Source: Xenoacremonium recifei (lineage: Eukaryota; Ascomycota; Sordariomycetes; Hypocreales; Nectriaceae). Taken from it: 64,000 nucleotides of DNA. This document shows positions 43,785 through 56,770 of the stretch, piece by piece. The stretch is taken from contig WOFQ01000027.1 of the NCBI GenBank assembly GCA_012184525.1, positions 248,001-312,000 on the forward strand, read 5' to 3'. A model generated the notes under the pieces. That model saw only the letters and a list, made by a program, of their open reading frames with translations. It did not search any database and had not been told where the DNA came from. The position numbers and the translations under genes are program-made. The first letter of the stretch is position 1, and every line of letters starts with the position of its first letter.

Positions 43785-46700
43785 TTACGAACTCTCCCCA
43801 AACAATTTTGGGTCGACTAAAATAGACTTCTTCACGATGATATGTGACAAGGCAATGAGCGATCCGCTTGAGAGCAGTTCTAAGACCTGAAGATTGGCGT
43901 CCGTCTCCCTAGTCACCCAGTTGCGGATCTCAACAGCCACGAGAGAGTCGAGACCATATGCAGCGATGGGTTGTCGCCCGTCGATATCATCCTTGGCAAT
44001 CATGAGGATAGCGGAGACTTTGTCCACGAGGCCGGCGTACACGAATGCCTCTGCTTCCTCAATACTGGTCGCTTGCTTGAGAGATTGTCTAAGCGAGACC
44101 TTGGCGGTGGCCTTCGCGGACGCGTCAATCTGTGGGCGGATGGGCGCGAACTTGGCATCCATCATCCAAGAAGGAGCCTGTGCTCCTGGCGTAAGGTCCA
44201 AGCCTGTGATGCAATGGTTTGAGCAGGCACTGGACATCTTGTTGCTGATGGCAGCGGCAATGAGGGCATGGAGTTCGAGTTCATTAACGCCTTCGGTTCC
44301 AATAGATCCCATGACTAAGTCTTTCTTCTCCATATTCTCTGCCAAGTAACCGACGTCGCTCACTGCAGCAAGATCGATGGCGGTGGCTGGGAGGCCTTTG
44401 TGTACTCTGTACTGGGCAAAGGCATTCATGAATGTGTTGGCAGCAGAGTAAGCAGCCTGACCCTTGTTTCCAATGATGCCGGCTGCTGAAGAGAGCATGA
44501 TGAAGAAGTCGAGCTCATTCTGAGATAGGCTGTTGTGCAGATTCCATGCGCCAGCAACCTTAGGTTGAACGACGTTATTGTAGTTGTCGAAGCTCATCTT
44601 CTCGAACAAGATATCCTGTGCTCATGTTTAGCTAAAGTGTCCACCTTTGGGATCAATTGTTATCACTCACGTTGAGAATCATTGCGCTGTGGATTACTCC
44701 TCTAATAGCAGGGAGGTCAGAGGCTTCTGAAACGAGCCTCTTGACATCCTCTTCTTTCGAGACATCACATTGACGGACTGAAACCTCAGTGCCTTCAGCC
44801 CCAAGTTCTTTGATGAGAGCCTGTACAGCATCGGACGCCTTCGCTGATCGCGACGCGAGGATAACATGCTTGGCACCCTTTCGAGCCATCCACCGAGTGA
44901 TGCTTCGGCCAAGACCGCCGGTGCCACCGATGATGAGGTATGTCGCATCATCTCGGAGCAGGGTGTCTGAAAGTTTAGCTGGGACAGCCTACAAAATTTC
45001 CGTTAGCAGATGCAAGCGCAATTCGCGTGTCTATAGCATACCTTTACCATATCACCCTCGTTGAACGTGATCGCAATTTTCCCTAGGTTCTTCCCACTTT
45101 GCAAGGATCGGAAGCCGGATTCAACGTCTGAGATTGGGTACACTGACAGAGGAGTGATGGGCTTTACTACACCCTTGTGATAGAGGTCAAATACGTCAGA
45201 AAGTATCCTCTTCATGAGTTTGGGCCTCTCTGACAGAACAACGACAAGATCCACGGAGCTGAAAGTCACGTTCTTCGCAAACGGAGCCATCTCGAGTCTT
45301 GTGTTCGTCACAATGTCTCGTTTGCCGATTTCGACGAAGCGACCGAAAGATGCGAGACACTGCCAGGTAGCCAGTAGTGAGTCTCCAGCTAGCGAATTGA
45401 GGACGACGTCGATTCCCTGTCCCTTCGTCGCAGCTTGGATCTGACCCGCAAATGAAGTATCTCGACTGAAGAAGATGCGTTCTTCAGGGATACCGTATTC
45501 AGCCATCAGGTAGTGCTTCTTCTCTGCGCTTCCAACCGTGACGTAAATCTCTGCGCCTACCATTTGGGCGAGGATGATGGCTGCTTGACCAACACCACCA
45601 GCGGCGGCATGAATAAGCACCGACTCTCCTTTCTCAAGACGAGCGACGGTAATCAGCGAGTAATAAGCAGTGCTCCAGATGACTGGGATAGTCGAGGCTG
45701 TAGCAAAAGGAAGCTCGTCGGGGATCTTCGCTACGCTGGTGGCTCTGCAGCGGATGTAGCTGGCAAAGGAGCCTTCAGCGATGGCGCAGACGCGGTCTCC
45801 GATCTTCAGATCAGAGACAGCGCCGCCAACCTGAGTAACGACACCGCTGCATTCGATTCCGATGTGCTCATTGGCGAGGTGACCCATAGCGATCATCACG
45901 TCTTTGAAGTTCAAGCCGACGGCCCTGACTTCGATCTCGACATAGGAGTCCGGGAGCGTGGTTGAGAGAGTGTAATCATCAATAAAATGCAGCGTGTCAA
46001 GGAGACCAGGATTACCAATAGTCATCTTGAGAGGCCGCTCCTTGTGGGTGAAAGGTTGCAGTTCAGGCTCCGACTCGCGCAATTGTTGGTGCACAAACTG
46101 GTTCATCTCAATGTCTTTAATCACCTTGGGAATGTGCAGAACACCGTCTCGCTCCATGTACTCCATGTTGATGTCTTCAAGTGTCGAAGATGTTTTGAAG
46201 ACGGAGATGAACGCATCAGTAATGACCTTGCTAGCATCCGGAGCGGTCTCTTTGCGGTGTTGGTCTAGGTCAAGTGTTGCGAACTTGAGCTCGGTCTCGG
46301 CACGAACAGTTCTAGCTAAACCGATAGCCATATTTCCAGTGGGAGAGTCGCTCTTCTCGTAAGCACCCTGGACTACCCAGAGAATGCCTTTTGCAGCCGC
46401 GCAAAGGCTCTGAACAAGGGAGAACTTTTCGGGCCTGATGTTTTCGAGCAACGGGTTCTTGAGCTCTTCTAGAATGACGTAGATCTTGCCTTCTGGCTTA
46501 ACCTCATTTAGAGACGTCACTTCAGGCTTCTTGCCCGTGACTTCTTCCAGGGACTTTTTGAGGGTTTCAAAGGGGAAATATTCGGGCAAGTCATCAGAAA
46601 GGATGACCACGTCTGCCTCCGATGCTTCTGTTTCTGGCGAAATTTCGTTGACCTGAAGAGTTTCCCAGTCCAACTTATAGCACAAGTCTCGAACATTGTT

Positions 46701-49700
46701 GTTGCTGTAGGTACCCATATCGTGGCTGACAGGCGTAATCATGTATCCCTCGAGAATGACACAGGCTTCTTCGGGATTCGAATCCTGCGTTGCGAAGACA
46801 TCCAGCTCAACGGGCTTCACGACCAGCGGGTTGATCTTGGGCGATGAGCCATAGACACGAAGTCGACTGCCAGGCGTTTTGGTCATGTTCGGCGAGATAC
46901 TCAGTCGCTTGAATCCGGAGGGCATGTAAATCTTGTCCCATCCTGCGCGTCCTGCCCCAAGGAGGGGCCAAAGAATCTGGATGATAAGGTCCAGATGCGC
47001 AGGATGCATGATGAGTTCGGGTTCAAAGTTGTGTGGCATCTCGGCCTTAGTATCAGCCAGTTCAACTTCTGCCACAGCAAGTTGATCGACAGTTCGACAT
47101 TCCACGAAGCTCTGGAAGGCAGGGCCGTAGTAAACGCCCAGAGCCTTGAGATTAGAGGCAAGCTTCTCGATATCTACAACCTCAGTGCATTTCTCATTCA
47201 TGAGAGAAGTCTGAGCCTTGAGGGCCTCTTTTCTGGAGTCAATCTGTCGTTGCCCGTCGACAACATTGACGCTTTTATCTTTCTGGACACTGACAAGACC
47301 TCGGCAGTGCTCAACCCAACCCTTATCGACAGCCCAAGCGAAAATGCGGAATTCATCCCAAGTGTCGGTGGACTTTTTGGTGCCTTCGTTGTACGGACGC
47401 AGAGTGATCATGGTCTCAACTTCGGATGACTCCTCGATGATGAGAGCCCGGTTAGCAGAGATCTCGCGGAACTCGTAACGATCGAACTTGACATTCCGTG
47501 TCGTCGCCCGCTGGAAGGCAGCTTCCATAGCCATGGTCACATATCCGGCCATGGGGAACACGATGTTGGACTGGATCTGGTGATCACGAAGCCAAGGCAT
47601 ATCCTCGAGACGAATCACATTTCGCCATCTCGGCTCCAAGTCATTGGAGTCATCTGCTTGAGCTCCAAGAATATCGTTTCGGGGGAACTGACGAAGGTAG
47701 CGGCGGTTATCGCCAATGCGGCTTTGATGCCAGTATCTTTGGGTGTGGTTCCAAGGGTATCGAGGCAAATCAGTCAGGAGGCCCATGGTCTTATCCCTGG
47801 ATCGCGGGAAGTTGATGGTCTCAAAATTGAGATGTTGGCCTCGTGTGTAAAGCGTCGCGCCCAACTGCTGCATAGATTCAATAGCGTCCTGGTTACGGAC
47901 CAAGGTGGGAGCATATTCCACACTGCTCAGAGCTGCACCTGCGGCTTTGAGGGTTTGCTTCACAGGGCCCTCAAGAGCTCCATGAGGACCGACCTCGACG
48001 AGAATGCTGTTTGACTGTTGCGGAGAAGCCGATTCATTGAGGGCTAGGCACAAGGTTCGTAGAGCCTGCGTGAACTGAACTGGGCTGACCAAGTTCTTAA
48101 CCCAGTATTCAGGGCCCAGCTCGGACGCACTGATCTCAAGACCTGTCACAGAGGAGAAGTATCGCGCCTTTGACCCCCGTCGAGGTTTGATATCTGAAAG
48201 GGACGCCAGATATTCCTCGGCGACAAGCTCCATATGATGAGAATGGTATGCCATATCAACGCGCAGCTTTCGGTTAAAGAAACCCTTCTCCTCAACCACC
48301 TGCTGCAACTCGTCAATCGCCTCCTCGTCGCCCGAAACGGTGATGCTAGAAGGACTGTTAATACAAGCAACGACGGCGCGCCCTGACTTGAGTCCCTTCA
48401 GGAGAGGCTGCACATCTCCTGGCCCGGCACCTACTGCCATCATTGTGCCCCGTAGTTCCGGATACTTCGTCTTGAAGTTGACGGTAGCAAGTCCACGATA
48501 ATACGCAATTTTCATGCAAGCCTTGAGGGAGAGGACGCCAGCGGCAAAGGCAGCAGCGATTTCGCCACTGGAGTGACCAACAACGGCAGCGGGATGAATG
48601 CCCCATGAAGCAAGCAATCGCACGAGGGCAACTTGAATGGCTGTACAAACCGGCTGGCTAATATAGGCCTGACCGACAAGAGAGGACTCTCTGTCTTTCG
48701 AAAGTTCCTCTACTTTTTATTAGATTAGTCCGTGAGACACAGGCTCTGGAACTTACCTATCAAAGACCAACTTGCGCCAAGACTCTTCAAATACTCATCG
48801 GCCATCTCGATTGCCGAGACAAATACTGGGTAAATCCGCATCAATTCGCGGCCCATTGCATACCACTGGGCACCTTGCCCGGTGAACGCGAATGATATTC
48901 GTGGTGCAGCGAATGCTGAAAGTGGCTTGATGTCGGAGTTCGACAGTTTCTGGATCAACTCGGTTGAAGTAGCTGCGTTGACGGCGACCTTCCAAGTGAG
49001 GAATGAGCGGCGCTGACAGAGAGTGTAGGCCAGTTTTCCCATAACAGAGAGTTCTAGGGTTTCTGGTCGCTGTTCGAGGTACATTTGGAGTTCTTTCATC
49101 TGGGCCTTGACAGACTTCTCGCTGTTGGCCGACAAGACGAAGAGGAATCTGATCTTATGACTCGCAATACCAAGCTTCGATACGGGCAGCGGTGTCACTC
49201 CCATGCCTTTCAATAACTCAGTATTGGCCCCGTTGGTCTTTTGGTTATTCGCACGCTCGGCCTTGGATGGGCGAGGTGGTCCTTCGAGCACGACATGACA
49301 GTTGGTGCCGCCAAAGCCGAAGTTGTTGACGCTTGCGAGGCGCTTATTACGTGGCCAGGGGATTTGAGAGCGAGGGACCTGTTCTCTGTCAGTATGCGGA
49401 GAAGAAACTGGCATTAAAATATGGCTGCCTCTAACTCACCTTCATGTTCCACTGGGCGAGAGGAATCGCGGGGTTAGGTTTCTTGAAGTTGACATTTGGC
49501 AGAATGAAGCCCTTCTCAAGCATCAGAGCGGTCTTAATAACTGCGACAATACCACTCGATCCTTCTGCGTGTCCGATATTGGACTTGATCGAGCCGACAT
49601 AGAGAGGATCTTTGGGTGTGCGAGCTTCACCAAAGACGGAATGCAATGCGGTTGCCTCGATGGGGTCGCCGACTTTTGTGCCCGTGCCGTGGGCCTCGAC

Positions 49701-50872
49701 GTAGCCCGTGTCTTTGACATCGAGGCCAGCCGAATCATAAACGGATCGGATGAGCTCTGCCTGTGCTTGGCCGTTGGGCATGGAGATTCCCTGAGTTCTA
49801 CCATCCTGGTTCATGCCAGTGTTGCGGATCACAGCGCGGATGCGATCTCCGTCTGCGATGGCATCTTTCAAGTTCTTCAGAATAATGCAACCGATACCTT
49901 CACCGCGACCGAAACCAGAGGCCCTCTCGTCGAAAGAATACGACTTGCCAGCTTGAGAGAGAAGTCTACCAATTTTAGCGTTAGGCGCGTAAGGGTCTAG
50001 GAACGACGTGCTCACCTCGAGTTGGACATGGAAATGAAAATTTCAGGAACCAGGTTCAAATGACTGCCTCCAACAATCGCTTGACTAGACTCGCCGGACC
50101 GCAGACTCTGGCATGCCAGATGCAGAGCCGCCAGTGTGGACGAACAAGCCGTATCGACGGTAACACTTGGCCCCTTCAGATCAAAATAATACGACAGTCG
50201 CCCCGAGAGAACCGACTGGGCAGTTCCAGTGGCCTCATACGCGGGCACCGTATCGGCATCGCGAAGACAGAACAAACTGTAGTCTGAGAACGAGCCGCCC
50301 ACGAATACTCCGACATTCTTACCCACCACCGACTCCTTGGGTACGCCCGCATTCTCTAGAGCCTCATACGTGGTCTCAAGAAGTAGGCGTTGTTGCGGGT
50401 CAATTGATCGCGCCTCTTGGGCTGAGATGTTGAAGAAAGGCGCATCAAACAGCCCAACATCGTCCTGGAGGAAATGCCCGCCCTCAGCATTGTACGTGCC
50501 CGTCCGCGACGCGTGAGGGTGCCAATACCCCTGCTGAGTCCAGCGCTCTTTGGGTATAGGCGACCATCCGCTACGGGCGCGCGAACAGAGCTGCCAGAGC
50601 TCCTCGGCACTGCTGACGTCCCCCGAAAGGCGGCAAGCCATGCCAATTATAGCGATTGGCGAGACCTCCTTAGGCGGCCCCGGCTCAGCACCATTACCGG
50701 CTGTTTGGGCTGCATGATCAGGGCCAACAGAGGGGGGCACATCGTTGACGAACAGGTCGTTGGTGTCTTGGCCACCGGGATTAGCGCTCCCATTAGTGTG
50801 GCCGTTGGTTGTGCCATTGGTGTTTCCATTGACATGGTTACTGTCGAGGATTGGCTCTATCATGTCTCCCAT
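43785..50872 (-). CDS. Highly reducing polyketide synthase (KS-AT-DH-ER-KR-ACP)
   Basis: Six exons close in phase: 50872-50016, 49965-49440, 49378-48757, 48709-45042, 44988-44671 and 44615-43785, 2273 residues. The start MGDMIEPILDS is preferred to an ATG 96 nt upstream, whose leader looks untranslated. KS: GPSVTVDTACSSTLAA (Cys about 243), VEAHGTGTKVGDP, NIGHAEGSSG. AT: GQGAQ (626), GHSSGE (about 715), AYHSHHM, as in malonyl-specific AT. DH: LRDHQIQSN (His about 1045), HPAHLDLIIQ. ER: HAAAGGVGQA (about 1700). KR: LIIGGTGGLGRS, YSAANTF. ACP: YGLDSLVAVE (Ser about 2217). Between DH and ER (about 1290-1560) I find no SAM-binding motif, so no C-methyltransferase; the chain should carry no alpha-methyl branches. 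No thioesterase or carnitine-acyltransferase release domain: a separate enzyme must release the chain. Confidence 0.93.
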
Positions 50873-52266
50873 TGCGAGAACTAATAACTGAGACAACAAA
50901 TTGACAAAGGCAGACCTCGAGGAGAGGATGCTGAGGAGAGAGCGAAAGAGGCTCGGAAGCATCTGCACCTACACCAAGCATATATGTCTCTCTTTCCGGA
51001 TGCATGCAACATAAGTATATTAATTCTTAATCAGCAAACTCCATAGCTACGAATATCTTTCTACTGTACTCATCGCTAACGGTCGTATAGCCAGCGCTTG
51101 TCTCATCCTCTGCCCGCACTGATACTCTCTACCGTAAAGTTCCCCCGCCAATATTCCAGCGGGTCTTGTCTCTGCGATGAAGGATCGGGAGTGCAATTAG
51201 AAGACTGCTGCGCGTTGATCCCATTGATAGGAGGGTGGTAACGTTTCATGGGCGGATTCTCACAGCGCAGCATGTCTATAGATTTAGACGAATAGGGAAG
51301 CTCCCATAGGCACAACACCACGACGTTACGAGCTGTGCCTCAATCGCGCTTTTCGGAATCCTCGAGCCTTATCTGAGATGCGTTTCGGCACTTCAAGAGT
51401 GGCTGGGATTAGGGCATTCACGGTGCTAGTGTATTATCATACGTAGTAATCTGACTGTAATATGGGTTTAAACACAGATTCTGCGGGTCGATGATTGCGC
51501 CATGGGAGGAAGGTTTGGAAGGATCTTAATGCTGATCTCAGACGGATAGACGGGAGATGCAGATCACTTCTTACAGGCGACCGAATTTACATAGGTCTAC
51601 ATGGAAGTAGGTAACTCGATGTTTCGTGTACCCGGGAAAAAGAAGAACATCGGCTCGTATGATTTTTGTTCTTCCAAGTGGAGAACACGAGCATCGATTT
51701 GAGGCTAGAGTATCTTGTTCAAACGTAGTAGGGCTCGTGTCTCAATTGGACGTGTGAGGAGGGCGGGTAGGAAATGAGAGGGAAAAGTTGCTCTGTGAAG
51801 GGCAGTTTGTCTTCGCCACAGGCATTCTGCATGCTTGTCTGTATCTGAAGGCCACACAAAACAACACCATTTCCACTTATCTCGGTGATGCTCACTGAGC
51901 TTCGTAGAGCCTGGAGAGCTATAACAATTATCAGGCATGCGTGACACAGGCACCGTAGCTCCTGAGCTACCCACAGCGCGAGGACGTGAGCACTGGAAAT
52001 TAGTTATCTTAGACATGAGAAAGAAGAAATGGAAAATTAAATATGAGTTTGGACAGAGGGTTGAGCATCACAGTATTCTAGCTGGGAGGAAGAGCTGCCT
52101 TGAGCCGTGAATCACTGTTGAGGCGCGCGGGCAAATGAGGTGACACCGTTCCTCGCCCACGACCTTCTTCCGCTTTCCAAATTTCCACTGTCAACACAAG
52201 CTCCCTTTTATCTTCAATCTTCATCCACTTCATCCTCTGCGGCAAGTCCTCGCATCTCGCAGCCGT
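50873..52266. other. Intergenic, no gene recognised
   Basis: 1.4 kb between the synthase start and the next plus-strand gene. Contains the synthase promoter (TATA-like AAGTATATTAATT near 51014-51026). A 103-codon minus-strand open frame has no motif. No transposon. Confidence 0.5.
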
Positions 52267-53491
52267 ATGGACGAGCGCTTGGCTAACCCTCTCGACAGCT
52301 TCACGATGCCTTCAGGCCGCTCACGCGGCCGAGGTCGCGCGCTTGAGCCGCATCCAACCCTACCGACGAAGCCAGAGCCGGAGCAGAAGAAGGGCTTTCA
52401 GGAGCGTGTTTACGAGGCTTTCAACCCGATTTTCATTGGCGAATTGTCGAGGCTCCGACAACTGAAGCCTATCAAGACTGTCGTCGATAGACATTCGGAG
52501 AACCATCGCGTTCGAGACGTCATCGAGGAATTCGGGTTCGATGCAGTTTGCCTCAAAGCAAAAAAGCTTCTTAAAGAAGATGCCTTTTCAACGGCAGCAG
52601 AGATGTCTGAGAAACTTTCACGAAAGGCAAAGAAACGCAATAAGGCTCTTCAAATCAAGTTGGAACACATGAGCCTACAAGACGGGACTCCGGACGAGGG
52701 TAAGTGACTGATTCCCCATAAATGCCTATCGAGGTCTCCTCGACTTTTCATTCACGATGTAGTGTGCCTAACCTCTGCTTATAGAAGCCCAGCAGTCTAC
52801 AGAAGAACGAGACGCGAACGAGAACGAGGGCCTGTACCCCGATCATTACCGCTCACCTCCGCAGCGGCCTCTGGTTTTCCTGCCGTTGAGAACGCAATAC
52901 CGGATTCTTTCCCAAGTACAGACCATCATGGAACAGGTTTGCTTCGAGTTTTCGAAGAGATTACTTCCTGACCTCCTCCGAGAGAAGAACTGGGAATGTG
53001 CAGAGTCAGCTCAGCTCTCTGTTTGGGGTGGCCATATTGAAAACAGACGACGCAGGGTCGACTTACCGCGCCCGCGAAGCGGCAAGACTCTCCACATGCT
53101 TTTCCTCTCGATGAAAACCATCCAGGAAACAAACGAAAAGAGAACGCGAATCGTCGCATCCGATGTTCTCGAATTGGTCCGTGATGCTGCAGAACTTTGC
53201 GAACTGCTTTCTCAGCGGCTCTTCATGGATTCTTTGAAGAAGATCTCACGAGAAATCGAAGTTTTCATCCTCGAATTAGACACTCGCAACTCCGAGCTTG
53301 TGTCGAAGATTGATGAGACAAGCAAGCACTTCGAGGAACAGCGTCTTGGTCTGGTCCAGCGCGAAGCACAAGCTATCAGCCACATTCGCAAGGAACATGA
53401 GAGAAACCAGGATATGGTTGGCACAAGGCTGGAACAGTCTTTGATTGCTCAGTTCTCGCCTGGGTTCTCAGGATCGCCTGGACAACAGTAA
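52267..53491 (+). CDS. Hypothetical coiled-coil protein
   Basis: Two exons, 52267-52699 and 52785-53491 (85-bp intron, donor GTAAGT, acceptor TATAG), 379 residues. The N-terminus is basic and Arg/Gly-rich (GRSRGRGRALEP). It is charged and alpha-helical throughout, with coiled-coil-like segments (FDAVCLKAKKLLKEDAF, SREIEVFILELDTRNSELVS, EQRLGLVQREAQAISHIRKE). I do not recognise the family. No signal peptide, membrane segment or catalytic motif. It is not obviously related to the cluster. Confidence 0.7.
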
Positions 53492-54523
53492 TCGGCGACC
53501 ATTCAGTCATCATGAAAAGCGATTGGTGCTCAGGGAAGACGAATACTGGATGGTCATACTAGAGATAGTGGAGGCTTGATAATGGTGCTCACTCCAATAA
53601 AAGTTTGTTGTTTTGTTAAGGCCGCCACAGCAGCTTCTACGAAAGGCATGTGATTGCTCACAGCTGTTAAGTCTTAATTAGAACAAAACCATAATTTTCG
53701 GATGCGCAAGTCGTTGCACTAATGCCTCTCCGCCAGTCGCGTCTTGAAACTTTCCCATTTGAAGCAAACCGCGTTGTTGATTGGATACCTAGAGATAGTA
53801 CTATGTCACTTCAATGTAAACAGCCATTCAATCGGTCTCGAAAGCTGCAAATACTCCGATCCACGGAGTATCCAACGCCTATATCAGCGAGAGGTATTAA
53901 GAAATATGGTTGGCTAGAAAGTTAGATATGGCGGTACTATAGCGGATGAGAGAATAAATCTGACGCATAACGTAAGTTGCTCTTCGTTTGGGATTGGTGC
54001 GAATAGACCTCGGTCCCCATGTACGGGGGCTCTTTGCCTAATCAGCTCACGCACTTGTGATAAGGCGGCGGCGGAACCCCTGAATACGGTGTCTTGGCCG
54101 CCAGGGGTATCATCTGATGCACAACTTGGCACACCAAAAGGTCCACTGAATTTCCGAATGTCGGCCCATACCGTTCAGGTGTGACTCGGTGCGGTAGTTG
54201 ACCTGCCGCACCGGGAGTTGCCAAGTTGCAAAGGGCTGGAGATCGTCGCCATTGGTCCCTGGCTTCGTGCACGTGCACCATCGTGTTCCTTTTCGGAGGC
54301 GCTGATCGGATGAGAACCCTCCTTCAGGTAGAGGACCCTTAGCCCTGAGACATGTCAAAGCCCCGGGCTAGATCCGTTGAAGGTTGGGTCCGGGCGTCAA
54401 TCATGGGGGATTCCGGATGATATATTATAGGAGCTGAAGACGATCTTCTCAAATTCCAGCAGATCTTCAATCTCTATCTGTCACTCGTTAATAGTAGTCA
54501 CTCTTTAAATCGTTATTGCCAAC
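53492..54523. other. Intergenic, no gene recognised
   Basis: 1.0 kb. Contains an inverted repeat at 53851-53871 and the promoter of the next secreted protein (TATATTATAG at 54420-54429). Confidence 0.55.
53851..53871. repeat. Short perfect inverted repeat ATACTCCG / CGGAGTAT
   Basis: Eight-base arms around a five-base loop (ATCCA). Shares the CGGAGTA core with the repeat at 41690-41712. Confidence 0.85.
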
Positions 54524-55992
54524 ATGGCAGTAGTCACTCGTTTTCTTTACTTGGCTAGCGCAGCCAGCCTTTTGTTTTCTCAAGTCACTCAGTCTGCTCA
54601 CATCCCAAGATCATCGCCCTGTAAGCCCAAGAAACGAGACAGCTCGACGACACTCAGCCCTGTCCTTAATCCCGATGCCGACACGACCAATCTCCACAAC
54701 TTGGTCCCTGCTACCAATGTGACCCTTAACTGGGGCTCCCAGGGGAGCAGCTTGGTGAATGTCTCACTGCAGATGAACCACCCAACTGTTCTCCTTGAGG
54801 AGATTGACGGTGTCGCTACAGTTGACTGCGCGGCGTCATCGGTGACCGTTACATTTAGTCAGGCGCGGTCTTTCGCCCAGGCTGCCACCCATTGGTCAGA
54901 TGATGGCAGCTTCATCCTTGTGACGAATCACCTTGGTGATTGCGATACCGAGAATGAGCGTGGTGTTTTCCTCGCAAACAGCATTTCCTCTAACAACAAA
55001 ACCCTCACTATCGTTGCTAGCGGAGAGAAGACGGACGTCAACACCACTGCTTGTTGGTCACCCCCTCAAACTGTAGATTGCGGAGATGTTAATCGTGACT
55101 AGCTTACACTGAGATCACCTTCTCGTCCATCCCCTTGCACCAGTCCAAGCGAGACATTACGATCAACCCTGATGGTCTAACAGTCTCCAATACCCTCGCC
55201 CTTCCTGCGGACACCACATTGTACTCCTATGACCCATATGTCTCTGTCATCGCCGACAATGCGGATCTTACTACCAGCGCTACCTTCTCGGGAAAGCTGT
55301 CGTATTCGATTCTTTTGGCCAAACTGTATGAGCTGTCCTTTGACGTAGATACTTCGGTGTCTGCTGATCTTGGACTGACGGTCGACGTCACGGCTCCTTA
55401 CAGCACCACGTTTTCTTACGATGCAACCCCTCTGACCTACAGCTTCGTGAACGTACCGGGAATCATCTCTCTCGGCCCAGCACTGGCATTCGGAATTGGT
55501 GCTGACTTGGCAGTCGACGCTGCAGTGACAATCACCACTGATATGGAAGCCAAAATTGCCGACGGAAATTTCCACATTGATTTCCTGGACATTTCACAGT
55601 CATCTGCTACGGGATGGACACCTACCTTCACGGCGACTGCCAACATCTCCGAGAAGGCTACGGTTTCTATCGACCCGTATGTCGAAATTACTGCGGAACT
55701 GGAGTTCCTTCTTCTGGGTGGTCTCCTTGACCTGAGCGGAGGATTGACTGCCCAACCCAAGTTCAACAATGATTTCACATTGACCGCTAGCCAATCCGCT
55801 TCAGGAGAAACAGACGGATCTACAGCCTCAGGCAACGTGACACAGCCAACGGGAGAAGGTTGCGCTCAAGGAGTTGCGATCAAGTCGGAGTTTGACTTCA
55901 GTGTCGTTGCCTTTGTGACGGAGTGGTGGAAGGAGACGCTCTACAACGTCACCGTCCCGATCGCTGATGAGTGCTACTCTTGGCTTTCGTAG
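54524..55992 (+). CDS. Secreted protein, DUF7029/DUF7223-like
   Basis: Two exons, 54524-55087 and 55144-55992, 470 residues; the intron (56 bp, donor GTTAAT, acceptor CCAG) is required to remove the stop at 55099-55101 and keeps frame. A signal peptide is clear: MAVVTRFLYLASAASLLF-S-QVTQSA. The first part is Ser/Thr-rich and contains Asn-glycosylation sites (NVTLNW, NVSLQM). The second part is a beta-rich domain with repeated hydrophobic stretches (SATFSGKLSYSILLAKLYEL, EFLLLGGLLDLSGG) and four Cys (CAQG, ECYSW). It resembles the group of large secreted fungal proteins with DUF7029 and DUF7223, of unknown role, often called extracellular or cell-surface proteins. No GPI signal is visible. Likely released by the hypha. 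Confidence 0.7.
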
Positions 55993-56770
55993 GTGCTTGT
56001 TCGCTGGGCAAAGCACAGAGATTGCCCTTTTCATGCTTTACATTCATGTATCCCAAGCAAGCTAATGTTAGAGATCCTGCGTCTTTTCTATGACCCGCAT
56101 GTTTGGATGTTTCGTTATGTTATGAACCACTTCAGTTTCAATAAGACTGATAATTCTTATATTATATACCGCATGAAACCTTTACACTCATACGAATCTT
56201 TAACTGGACTATATATGGCCCAAGCTAATCTTAATCGTAGTCTAACGGTACGGTATGAGTGCAGGTTAGCTGGAGAGTGTTGATATCAGCATCGAAACCG
56301 TTGCGTGACATACAAATACGTAGTTGATCGTACCAAACCGAGAACGGTCCTTCGACTGGCTGTTAGACGCGAGCCATATTTCGACTAAGATGCCGATCTC
56401 TCCCTCGATTCTTTGTGGTCCGGTCGGGTGTTGAAATAATCCCGAATTCACGCGGAATCAATCCGGGATATGAAGCAATAGTTTAGGAGGTGTAACCACA
56501 CAGAGGCTCGATCCACCAAACGGAAGTAGAGTCTAAAAAAAGTAACGAGAATCCAATTGAGAATAGTTACTCATTCCGAGAACGAGAACCAGCTTCTCGT
56601 CAAGTTATCGTATGCGGATCGAGTTGCCTTGGCTTACTCCGAGAACCCCTGCCGAGGTCAACTCAACTGGGTATTGGAAGTGAGGCTATAATGAGAGCCC
56701 GGAACTCAAGAACCAACATCGAAAACTTGTGGGCTACTATTTCATCATAACTCCTGACCCTACAGCTATC
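55993..56770. other. Intergenic, no gene recognised
   Basis: About 780 bp, tandem genes on the same strand; 3' region of the first and promoter of the second. Nothing else seen. Confidence 0.5.

Noticed and set aside
35468..50872. Link of the cluster to roselipin/TMC-151-type mannosylated polyketides
   Set aside because: Those chains are heavily methyl-branched, but the synthase here has no C-methyltransferase domain.
50873..50968. 32-residue N-terminal extension of the synthase (MQMLPSLFRS...)
   Set aside because: Looks like translated 5' leader; the ATG at 50872 gives a normal start.
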